Source: Branchiostoma floridae (lineage: Eukaryota > Chordata > Leptocardii > Amphioxiformes > Branchiostomatidae). Taken from it: 27,765 nucleotides of DNA. The first letter of the stretch is position 1, and each line of letters opens with the position of its first letter. This document shows, one piece after another, positions 1-9,900 of the stretch. A program made the position numbers and the translations under genes. The stretch spans positions 5,150,477 through 5,178,241 of the forward strand of contig NC_049981.1 of the NCBI RefSeq assembly GCF_000003815.2, written 5' to 3'. The notes under the pieces were generated by a model, which was not told where the DNA came from, ran no database searches, and saw only the letters and a list, made by a program, of their open reading frames with translations.

Positions 1-381
1 GGTCCATTTTGGACTGCTCCTGGTGGGCTCCGTCGCTCTTTTCGCTTCCAATATTTGTCAGTCTGCTGTCATATTTTATTTATTTATTGGTTTGGCTGTT
101 CAGGATACACAGCCAGGGCTGCCCAACTAGCCTATGGCTATTACAAAGGGCTAACCCTGCTGACAAAACAGAGACAATACATGTGGATTTGAACAGGATA
201 CTTATCAATAACCATTTTCTAAGTTCGTAAAGGATAGAGGTGAAATACAAAAGTACATTTATACAGTATATACAAGGTGTAGGATGACATACATATATAA
301 TCTATAATGGAATATATAACATCACTTATCAACAACAATATTTACAATGAGAGGTCAGGGTCTGTATATACACGTGTATGG

Positions 382-1667
382 CTATGCGTAAGGGTCGCCT
401 AGGCATTCCCACAGTTTTCTTTTGAAGGAAGCAGTAGAGGTGGCTGTGCGAGTAGCAGTAGGGAGAGTGTTCCAGAGTGCTGTTGCTCTGTAGATGAATG
501 TTCTCTGGCCTCTGGTGGACTTAGTGAGTTCAGATGTCAGGTGGTCGCTGTTCCTGAGGGAGTAACGTGACTCAGTGGCAGATGCACGGGTTCTGGGTAC
601 CAGGGATTGAAGGTGTGGAGGGCAGTGGCCGTTGAGGAGCTTGTACAGGGTGACAGCGGTGTGGAATTGTCGTCTGAACTGTAGAGATGGAAGGGATAAC
701 TGGGTGTACAGGGATTGGTATGACGGGTACGGGAGTCCATGTTGTCCGCTGATTATTCTGGCAGTTTGGTATTGAACTGATTCCAGTTTTGTTTCGTCGC
801 GCTTGGTGAGTCCAGCCCAAACGATGTCAGCGTACTCCAGACCAGGTCTGGTGATGGTTTTGTAGAGTCTGAGCAGGATATCCTTTGGTACCTTCTTTCT
901 CAGTGCACACAGTAGGCCAGCAGATCTTCTTGACTTGGTGGAGGTTGTTTCAATGTGTTTAGACCAGGAAAGCGTGTTAGTTAAGGTGACACCCAGATGT
1001 TTGTAGCTAGTAACGACTTGTAGGGTACTACCGCCTAGTATGACTGGAGCAGGGGGTCTAGGGAGAGTGCGGGTTGTGATGAACATCACTTTGCATTTGT
1101 CCTCGTTGGCTTCTAGCTTCCAGTTTGTTAGCCAGTTTGAAACCGACCGTAGGTCTGTGTTGAGTGAGGTGACTACACGTTGGATGGATCGGTTGCTGGT
1201 TGAGAGTGATGTGTCGTCGGCGAACAGGTTTGCGTCGGACTGTGTGCAGCAGGAGGGTAGATCGTTGATGTAGAGGATGAAGAGGGTGGGACCTAGTACG
1301 GAACCTTGTGGGACACCCGCGAGAGGAGATTTCCATTCGGATGTCCCGCCCTGGATGACGACTCGTTGACGTCTGTCCGACAAGTAGCTATGGAACCAGT
1401 TCAGCATGGTTCCACGTACTCCGTGGGCACGGATTTTGGTCAAGAGCCCTTGGTGCCATACTTTGTCGAATGCCTTTCGCAGGTCGAGAAACACGCATCC
1501 CACTATTTCCCCTCTGTCCATAGCCCGGGTCCATTCCTCTACAAGCCGGGCTAGTTGGAGTGTGGTGTTGTCATGGGCTCTGAATCCGCTCTGGTGGTTT
1601 GACAATACCGGATTGATTTGTTTAATTAGATGTTTGTGACTAGTGACTCTAGTACTTTGGGAACAAT
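382..1667 (-). pseudogene. reverse transcriptase domain of LINE, frameshifted
   Basis: The long open frame 382-1605 encodes the RT palm and thumb: SGFR...NTTLQL, FLDLRKAFDKVWH (first catalytic Asp region), GVPQGSVLGP, the FADD catalytic box (NLFADDTSLS) and a C-terminal thumb with RRSAGLLCAL and LYKLLNGHCPPHL. It ends in a stop at 382. Upstream of 1605 the same frame continues only to about 1626, where reading must shift by one base to follow the expected sequence into the gap (VPKVLESLVTN, then HLIKQINPVLSN); this looks like a one-base loss. The copy is therefore very likely inactive. Catalytic residues are intact in the readable part, so decay may be fairly recent. Confidence 0.88.
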
Positions 1668-1884
1668 NNNNNNNNNNNNNNNNNNNNNNNNNNNNNNNNN
1701 NNNNNNNNNNNNNNNNNNNNNNNNNNNNNNNNNNNNNNNNNNNNNNNNNNNNNNNNNNNNNNNNNNNNNNNNNNNNNNNNNNNNNNNNNNNNNNNNNNNN
1801 NNNNNNNNNNNNNNNNNNNNNNNNNNNNNNNNNNNNNNNNNNNNNNNNNNNNNNNNNNNNNNNNNNNNNNNNNNNNNNNNNNNN
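1668..1884. other. assembly gap, 217 N
   Basis: Run of N inside the LINE reverse transcriptase. The flanking frames belong to the same element. Confidence 1.
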
Positions 1885-2116
1885 GTTTTCAATTGCTGTC
1901 GCACTTCGTCTACAGTCAGTTGAAGATTGCTTAGTGTTGTTTCAGGGATTGTCGTTGTTTGGGAGGTGGGAGGGGAGTCGTTCCTGTCGTTTAGGTCAGT
2001 CTGTTGTATGAAAAAGTTGTTGAGGGCATTTGCCTTGTCTTCGGGTCTTTCAATAATATCTGTCCCATCTTTGAGTGCTGGGATGCCAGTTGACGCCTTT
2101 CCTAAGGCAGATTAGG
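1885..2116 (-). pseudogene. N-terminal linker of the same LINE reverse transcriptase
   Basis: Minus-strand translation gives an open stretch with GIPALKDG, DKANALNNFF and TVDEVRQQLK, typical of the segment just before RT motif 1 in non-LTR elements. It stops being readable near 2116, where a stop appears in frame and a 17-bp direct repeat (TTAGGAAAGGCGTCAAC on the minus strand) begins. Together with the RT block across the 217-base gap it leaves room for about 72 missing residues, which suits the missing RT motifs. Confidence 0.7.
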
Positions 2117-2135
2117 TTGACGCCTTTCCTAATGC
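2089..2135. repeat. 17-bp direct repeat at the 5' end of the LINE copy
   Basis: The word GTTGACGCCTTTCCTAA occurs twice, about 25-30 bp apart, at the point where the LINE coding sequence stops. It could be a duplication formed during 5'-truncated insertion or a later slippage event. Confidence 0.6.
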
Positions 2136-2136
2136 T

Positions 2137-4080
2137 GTCATAGGTCACTAACATCCGCGTCTTTTCATAAAGCAGTCGCCCAACTAACTGTATAGTCACT
2201 TGGTATAGTCGTTTCCAATTTGTTGACACAAACTCCTGTAGATCTCTCGATTTCTGCATTCCTGTTCTCACAAATTCTGTTGTCCAGGTTGTCTTCTTCA
2301 CAAACCGATGCTAGTCAGGAACACGGGCGTGCAAAGTTCGCATAACAGTAGTATTCAGTCCATCGTGAAACGGCAGCAGAAAGCCCTTCTCGCGTTCGAC
2401 GTAGTGACAAAGACCTTTCTTGCTGAAACTCAAACCACACAAAACAACAGCTGGGCTCTTCGGTGCACCGGTTGTTACCCTTTTAAACAGAACTAGGTTC
2501 CATGGCGTTGGTAGTTGAATGCAATTCCACAGCAAGATAGTGTCCGGGCTTGACGTACAGTATTTCCAAGCTCTCGTTGTTCACGGGCCATGGGGTTACA
2601 AACATAGGAGCTGGGTGAAAGCACTACCTTACAGAAACAAGGCCATCTCCGAATGCTAACTGAAAGATGGGATTGAACGATTTGAAAATCGCAACACGTG
2701 TGCTGATTGGTCTTCAAAGCTGTTATGTGGAATACAATTGGTGGCGTTTTATGCACATTTGCATGTAGACAAACAAAGTAAGTCGGAAAGTCTATTGTAG
2801 CTGAATTTAGCTTTTTGTCACATGGTCGCAATTCACAGACTGTCAAACAATACAGCCAGTCAAACAATACCCACACGGTACTAGGTGGCAAAATGCAGCT
2901 GTAATTGTTTACGGTTTCAGACATCACTTGGATAATAAACGTAACGTTTTTACTCTATCCTACTACAATATTGAACTAAAACCTCCTTGGTCCCACTAGA
3001 TTTATCACAAAGCATAAAAACGTTACGAATCAGGTTAAGGGCCCCGACGTGCATAGTCATTAACTTCCCTGCCAGAAAAAAAAGACATTTGTTTGTCGTA
3101 CAATGCTTCCATATATACATGTATTACGTTCTTGCATATCTTAACAAAGAACACATTCAATTAGACTACGCGTGTGTGTTTTCTGTTTATATAAACCAAG
3201 GGGACCCAGCCTTAGGCTCCTTTTAATCTCATTTGTGTATCTTGAAAACCTTTGTTACATACTAATTGTATGTCTTATTTTCTAGTTCACTAACATGAGC
3301 TTGTCGTGTATCGTTATATACCATAAATAAACCTATCACAGAAGCTCCATAGGCTTTGGTAGAAATTGTTTGTCTTTGTGTTTGCAGAAATCCTTCCATC
3401 AAATAGAATAATCACCCTGTGTCTGGCCGGATAGCTAGACAACCATACCCTTACATTTAGTTTCAACATATGTGTATGCATTTTTCCTTTTTCGGGGATG
3501 GCGGGATTTTTGTAGCCAGTAAGACAGGCGTGTCGCGTACGTATACTGGCGCCATGTTTTCAGAACAAAACATTACATGTGTATTGGAGGGAGGGGGTGC
3601 CTTGTTTCTAATGTACTATAGCTTGTAGATTTTAATCCATGGGTATCTCAATTTCAAAAGTTTAACAAACTTTCAAATTTGCTGTAAGGGGCTACTGCCG
3701 TATCGGACATTATTCACAGAATTGGAACGTGCGTGTTTAGAACCAGTAACGCGCCTTTTCCCGCACGACCAGTAAATAAGCAAACCGAACAGAATGTTAC
3801 GTAATAGACATGTTCAACTGTCAAACATTCTGTTGCACTGTAACTCTGCGGGGCGTAAGTTGAATATACACACGTTAACATTTTATCAGGATCATAAGCT
3901 TTGTTAATGCAAGAAATAAGATACAGAGATAAAAGTTTTTCGTTTCTTTATTCCAGGGATACTTTTATACTGTTTTCAGTACCATTTTCTTTTAAAAAGC
4001 TTTGATAGCAATTATCACTTGAATACACACTACCCCTTCGCTCAACCACTTCTCAAGGCACGCAGTGTGCGGGTACCGCG
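2137..4080. other. intergenic, no gene recognised
   Basis: AT-rich sequence with several open frames of 60-144 codons on both strands (longest 2493-2927 minus). None shows a known motif, a convincing start context or repeat-family similarity that I recognise. I see no RNA gene or array here. Confidence 0.5.
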
Positions 4081-4085
4081 AACTA

Positions 4086-4105
4086 CCGGACATGGCCATG
4101 TCCGG
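4086..4105. repeat. 20-bp perfect palindrome
   Basis: CCGGACATGGCCATGTCCGG is its own reverse complement. A further GGACATGTC lies about 70 bp downstream (near 4164). The half GGACATG resembles quarter-sites of p53-family response elements, but the spacing does not give a full consensus, so a regulatory role is only a possibility. Confidence 0.6.
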
Positions 4106-4901
4106 CAATGATTGGGGATATTCGGCACCGGACACACCGTGACTCGAAATTCCTTTATACGACCCGGACATGTCAAGTTCCACGGTAGTATAAGAAACCA
4201 GTAATTGCCAGAAATTCTTGTTTTTGTGCAGTGGAATTGCACCGTAGACACAACGGAAAGTCGTTCATACTAGATCACATAAAATTCATGTTTTCATAAC
4301 TTTCATTATTAGATATAACGCGCTGCAGCAGTCCCTCCCAGTCTGAGGGCTGAATTTCCTCGGCACAATAAGAATTCATCTCTGCAAGGACATTATATAT
4401 TACGTTTTTTAATGTCTTTGATTTCCGCCAGGCTCATCTGAGCTCACTTTCCTGCTGGCTTTAATTGACCTTATCATGTTATGTATTTGACTGAACTTAT
4501 TCATTTTTTTCTATGCGGTGGTAAAATGTACAATTTCTGGACGTGATTTCTGCATGGGCAAGCTTTTTAGCATGTATTTAGACTGGAATACATTTTACAC
4601 CCTTCTTGGGCTGTTGACTTAGACTCTATTGTTCAATTGTGAAATGGTCAGCAAGCCTGTCTATGAATAACAATAGCAATACACATAACATAGACCATCA
4701 TGTCTGCTGACTATGCAAATCATTGTTTCCATTTAAACAACGCGCGATTTGGACCAATCAGCACTCGCGCTCCTAATTCAAATCTAGTCTGTCATCATTT
4801 GGTGATCGTAGCTTGCTTGGGTGTGGACCTGCTACAGCTCCAACGTATAACTCAGCCCAGGGGACGCAGAATATAATGGCTCCAGGACACAAACACCGTA
4901 C

Positions 4902-5249
4902 GGTCACCAAGAACAACAAAGCCGTGAGCCTGGCCGGTCGGTCGACTATTGCTGCCCTGGACAAGAATTGAATCACCCTGCTTATTGGAGGAAAGCGCTA
5001 GCCGGCCAATGGATACCCTGTGAAGCCAGAACTCCTAAGAGCCAGCGCGCAAAGGTTTACCAATCCCCGGGCCGGTCGGTCACCAAGAACAACAAAGCCG
5101 TGAGCCTGGCCGGTCGGTCGACTATTGCTGCCCTGGACAAGAATTGGATCACCCTGCTTATTGGAGGAAAGCGCTAGCCGGCCAATGGATACCCTGTGAA
5201 GCCAGAACTCCTAAGAGCCAGCGCGCAAAGGTTTACCAATCCCCGGGCC
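4902..5249. repeat. 176-bp tandem duplication
   Basis: The unit starting GGTCACCAAGAACAACAAAG and ending CAATCCCCGGGCC occurs twice with a period of 176 bp (4902-5077 and 5078-about 5249). I see one clear difference: AATTGA versus AATTGG near 4970/5146. The near identity implies a recent duplication or gene conversion. One forward frame reads through much of each unit (NKAVSLAGRSTIAALDKN), but each unit also has a stop, and I do not recognise a protein. Confidence 0.92.
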
Positions 5250-5287
5250 CAAAACACCCGCCAGTCTGCCGATCCAGCTAGCAATTA

Positions 5288-5319
5288 TCGCTTTGCCTCT
5301 CGGAGAAGTAAGCGATAGT
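5288..5319. repeat. 8-bp inverted repeat hairpin
   Basis: TATCGCTT and AAGCGATA pair perfectly around a 16-base loop inside the GC-rich stretch. Confidence 0.5.
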
Positions 5320-5434
5320 CGGGGGCCGACGTAAGTGGGGCCAGCTGATAGTGCGGGCGCGTGTTGGGCAGGCGGGGATCGGTATTCTCGTTACCCAGTT
5401 TGGTTTCCTAGAGTAGGCAAGGGAGCGCAGCGGT

Positions 5435-5486
5435 GTAACTCCCCGGGCCCCTTGCAACATGCCCCGTATCAAGCCCGGGGAGTTAC
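5435..5486. repeat. 14-bp perfect inverted repeat, 24-bp loop
   Basis: GTAACTCCCCGGGC (5435-5448) and GCCCGGGGAGTTAC (5473-5486) are exact reverse complements. The arms are GC-rich and would form a very stable hairpin. It may be the end pair of a small element or a structured RNA; nothing decides between these. Confidence 0.7.
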
Positions 5487-5879
5487 GACGCCGCGCCGGC
5501 TAGTCGATTTATGGGGCATGTATCTCCCTCAACCCTGAACGAAAGTCTACGTAGTTCAAGATCGTTTCCAGACGACCTGGAAGCCTGAGACATCTGAATG
5601 GATGGAACTGGACGAAGAATGCAGAAAGCAAGATGTTCTACTGGCCCAGGAGTGAATGCATCACGCCGAGACATATATCGTGACGCTAAACATGGCATAT
5701 TTGATTGCGTGCATGTACAAAGATTGGAACACAACAACTGCTGGCCATAAAAAACAAACAAGAAAGGATACCTGAATTACATAACATTACACCACATTAC
5801 ATAAAAGATACATTGACTGACACATGATCGTAGTATGCAAAATCAATGAAATAAAGGAGCTTATATCAAGTTTAAATAT

Positions 5880-6209
5880 CGATATTTACAACTGATTTAC
5901 AGCTCTTAAATGAGTGCCATTAATTACTCTTTAAGAAAACTTTAAGACAACTTAAATCAAATCTTTTACGGAACTTTACAGAGCTTAAAGTTAGCGTAAT
6001 CATTTGGAATTAAGTATACTTTACGGTGCTTAAATGTTGCTTAAATGTGTGCCACTACGTGCCGTTTACGGACGCATGTAATAATGGCTTAAACATAATA
6101 TTTACGAATGCGTAAGCATTGCGTAAAGTAACTTAAAGAATGCCAATACGGCACCCTTAAGCACACTTTAAGAGAGCTTAAAGAGCGGTTTCATGCAGTG
6201 CATGTCAGC
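5880..6209. repeat. degenerate array of TTTAAG/CTTAAA/TTTACG words
   Basis: About 330 bp are densely filled with variants of one short word and its complement: CTTTAAG, GCTTAAA, TTTACGG, GCGTAAA, ACTTAAAG. They recur every 10-20 bp without a fixed period. The array runs directly into the second assembly gap, which suggests that the repeat is what broke the assembly. Confidence 0.6.
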
Positions 6210-6507
6210 NNNNNNNNNNNNNNNNNNNNNNNNNNNNNNNNNNNNNNNNNNNNNNNNNNNNNNNNNNNNNNNNNNNNNNNNNNNNNNNNNNNNNNNNNNN
6301 NNNNNNNNNNNNNNNNNNNNNNNNNNNNNNNNNNNNNNNNNNNNNNNNNNNNNNNNNNNNNNNNNNNNNNNNNNNNNNNNNNNNNNNNNNNNNNNNNNNN
6401 NNNNNNNNNNNNNNNNNNNNNNNNNNNNNNNNNNNNNNNNNNNNNNNNNNNNNNNNNNNNNNNNNNNNNNNNNNNNNNNNNNNNNNNNNNNNNNNNNNNN
6501 NNNNNNN
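6210..6507. other. assembly gap, 298 N
   Basis: Run of N between the TTTAAG/TTTACG array and the 3' end of the discoidin-domain gene. Confidence 1.
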
Positions 6508-6786
6508 GGTAAACACAAATTAACTTGACAGGCAACATTTGCAAGCAAACACAACTTATTTCAACTATTTCCCTGCCCATGCCAAAAATGAAATGTTAGA
6601 AAAGTGAATTGAAAAAAAAGGTCTTTTTTCATGCACGTTAAGTTAAATTTAACCAGTTCAAAACATTCCCAATGAAAAGTGGTCTCTGCATATAGAAAGC
6701 CCGTTCAAAAATGTTATTAAAAGATAACAGCGATACTCATTGTTTTAAGTGAAGCAGTCAAAGATAACACTGTCTCTTAAACAGAG
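6508..6786 (-). other. putative 3' untranslated region of discoidin gene
   Basis: Lies directly after the proposed stop codon. No canonical AATAAA is present on the minus strand up to the gap, so the polyadenylation site is either non-canonical, inside the gap or beyond it. Confidence 0.35.
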
Positions 6787-6977
6787 TTAAATTGAAATAC
6801 ATGTATATGCTATAAGTAAGGTTCTTAAAGTCTTGACAAGGTCTACCACTAGTACAGTGCAAACCTCATTGTCATTCTCATTGAGTGATTCCATGCCATG
6901 ATTTGCAATTTGATTCATAGCTCTGGTCGCAACGGGTACTGGAGCAGCGTCATCTTGCACACTCTGTCTGGTTTGTT
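6787..6977 (-). CDS. exon 9: terminal cytoplasmic exon
   Basis: Acceptor TTTTTAG, phase 1, reading EQTRQSVQDDAAPVPVATRA and on to stop TAA at 6789-6787. The last 25 residues (from EVCTVLVV to TCISI) are oddly hydrophobic for a tail, so the true exon may end earlier at an unrecognised donor and continue into or past the gap. Confidence 0.55.
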
Positions 6978-9900
6978 CTAAAAAGGAATCAAACAATCTT
7001 CAAGGATCATTTAGCTTTACGGGATTTGTTTTTTAGTAATTTATACTATAATGAAGTGATCATAACCCCCCACCAACGTACAAGTATCACCGATAATATG
7101 AGAGATAGTACAATAACAATTTTCAGCTAGTATATGCAGAAATTTGCTTCTTTACCTGCTATAGGTACAAATGACGCATTGGCGTATCCGGTCGAGTTAG
7201 ATGACGTCTCTTCAACTGGGGGTGCTCGAGCTCGTTTCTTTTTTCGTCTGCCAAATAAAATAGAGACCTTCAAAACTCAGGTTTAGAGCTCCTTAGTCAG
7301 TCAATCGTCAAAACCGCATCAAAAGCTGCAATATAATAGCAACTGTATCATAGAGTACAACAGAAATAGCACGTGCTTCAAAAAGATGGAACCTTACCTG
7401 CGCATAAACAGAAAAACAGCTACTACTATTAACACAAGGAATGCAACACCTCCGCCCCCAGCTGCAGCTGCTACGTTTATCACATTGGATGATTGACCTG
7501 CAAAGTGCATCAAATACATGAAAAGTGTGCCCTGGAAATACCAATGACTAAAACCTCTGCTGTATTTGCGACAGTAGACTACGCACTGCTAATACAAAGA
7601 CATTCGGAGCACATCCATGTTTGCAGCCTAGAGTAAAGCTCAGAAAAACATACGTGTCGGGCATATTACTTGTCAAGTCTGAAATATAATTTTTTTACAT
7701 GTTTAACCAAAATGATAAAGAAACTTACAGCAAGGTTTTGAAATGCCACACGATAATTCCAGCATTTTTAGTTTTGACGGTCCAAAGGAAGATTTGATTT
7801 TTCAAGAGCTTGTTATGGGCGGACACGTAAGTTTTAGCTTCCCGATATCATATTGTCGAGTAAAAAAAATTATATAAATTATTTCTTACTGTTTGCGAAC
7901 AATTCAGAACTAGCGAATTTTTATAAGGTCATAACAATTTTGTATGTAATTACTTGGCACTGTTGTACTGCTGCTTGGATTTTGACCCCCAGTATTTGTC
8001 GGCGACGTCTTGGTAGAGTATGATGTTGCAGTACTTTTTGTACTTGTCCAGAACAAGGGTGTTGTGGGAGAGCTAGTTATAGGTAACTCTAGAAGAAAAT
8101 ACGTTAGTATTGCAAGTAGCTCATGTACCATAGTCTTAGCATAGTAACACCGTGATAGTTATTGTTCTGTCGAAAATCCTAATAACACTGTTAGAAATGC
8201 ATGTTCCAAGATTTGAAATGGCTAATTTTGGGCAAATTTTGTGACGACAATATTTGTGTCTAAATGTTTTTCTACGCATAAGTCAAGTGTTATTTTAGCT
8301 ACTTACCATCGACCCCGAGTAGTTCTATCCGTAACCTTGGGGCTCCGGAGAAGTTTTGTGGGTTCACCAGAATATACCGGGCGTAGATAAAAGAAGCGAA
8401 GTCTTGTTGAACAATAGTCTCGCTGTCGCTGTTTCCGGTGAAATTCTGACAGAAAAAAAAGAAGAAAACCAGTTGGTTATCAATTACGAACCAAGTTCCA
8501 CACACATGCAAGAATGCTAGCAGACAAGCTACAATTGTATGACAGTTTGACGAGTTACTCTTTTTAAAATCACAAATGAGTATGCTGTGGGTTATTAGGT
8601 TGTTTTCATAATTATAGTCTTTGAAATGATATTCGGAGATTTACTGAGGAACCTTTACAATGGATACCTTTCTGTATAACTTTTTTTCTTAAATGTGTCC
8701 TTAAATAATATTTCAGAAAATAGTGACAATACAAAATTTAACAAACATCCTCTAAGTTCTTCCGATGAACTTTTTTGGAGATGGAAAACTTAGATCTCTA
8801 TTTCTCGAAAGTTGATCAAACAAAACCCTCCCATTCATCAAAATTTTTGATAGCAGGTAAATATGAAATTTACCTTTAAGTTAGCACTTCCACCATCCTC
8901 TGAGTAAGGACGTAGATCTGTTGTGTTGTCCATCTGGTATATGATCCTGTAAGTCTCCACGTAACCATTTCCCTGTCCCTGGGTCTGGATGCCAAAGATG
9001 TAACGATTGTACTGTAGATCCACCGCCAGGAACTCATTTGTACCTTGCCCTGACGGCTGCCATGCACCATCACCGTTCAAGCGGCCCCTGTACGCCTCGG
9101 ATCCGGTTACTTGGGATGTAGCTGTCATCAGATCATCAGGGATGATGCTGTTGTCTTCTACACCTATTGGTTGATACGCGCCATGGCTTGTAGGGGAGTT
9201 TGTTGTTGGTAACTCTGGAACGGAATACAGTAGTATATTTAGCTTTCTGAAAAAAAAAATGACATTAATTGTTGTTCTGTCGGAATCAAAAACGACCCCC
9301 CCAAAACTTTATTCTGTTGTAATAAAAGATTCCAAGTTCACGATGTTAAACACCGTCCAGATTTCAATGTGAGCCATAGTTTCGGGTCCTATCTACTTCG
9401 TCATGAAGATGTGTTTGTTTGTTTGTTATTTGCTTGTCTGTTTGTTTGTTTTGCACTTCACGTTCCTATACTTACCAGTCAACTTTAGTCTTTTGGAAGA
9501 AAATATCGTACTTGTTGTTTATGTTGAAAATTTAAAAAAGAATAACAAAAGCTATAGCTAATTTAGCTACTTTACCATCGACTCCGAGTAGTTCTATCCG
9601 TAACCTTGGGGCTCCGGAAAAGGTCTGTGGGTTCACCAGAATATACCGGGCGTAGATGTAAGAAGTGAAGTTTTGTTGAGCAATAGTCTCGCTGTCGCTG
9701 TTTCCGGTGAAAACCTAACAGTAAGAAAAACAAGTTTGTTATTGATAGTGAGCTTAGTTGTTTTCTCCAAGTAGACGTTACGGTCAAGTGATAAAGGAAT
9801 TAGCAAGAGAGGTCTACATGAAAGAGCATATCTTATAGAATTGGTAACGATGCCAAATTTTAATCTATAATGTGATTTTCATTCCTAAAAAAACACATCA

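Larger units (their letters stand above)
72..2116 (-). mobile_element. 5'-truncated non-LTR retrotransposon (LINE)
   Basis: On the minus strand this region holds the reverse transcriptase part of a LINE, followed by about 310 bp of 3' non-coding sequence that ends in an A-rich AATAAATAAATAAAA-like tail near position 72-85. The coding part is split by the assembly gap 1668-1884 and resumes at 1885-2116 in an open frame containing the words STGIPALKDGTD and LTVDEVRQQLK, which fit the linker just before the RT domain of such elements. No endonuclease is seen, so the copy is 5'-truncated near 2116. The clade (CR1, L2 or jockey-like) is a guess from the look of the RT; only the class is firm. Confidence 0.9.
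4740..5530. other. GC-rich, CpG-containing stretch of unknown role
   Basis: Base composition rises clearly here relative to the AT-rich surroundings, with many CpG and GGCC words, a CCAATCA box at 4754 and two strong inverted repeats. It could be a CpG-island promoter of an unannotated gene or part of a GC-rich repeat. No recognisable RNA gene was found by eye. Confidence 0.4.

Noticed and set aside
9-230. 73-codon plus frame at the left edge
   Set aside because: Antisense to the 3' end of the LINE; hydrophobic look is chance.
2493-2927. 144-codon minus frame
   Set aside because: No motif, composition like its surroundings, no splice or start context; likely chance.
4968-5177. Protein encoded by the duplicated GC-rich unit (SLAGRSTIAALDKN)
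   Set aside because: Each unit has an in-frame stop and neither strand shows a known protein.
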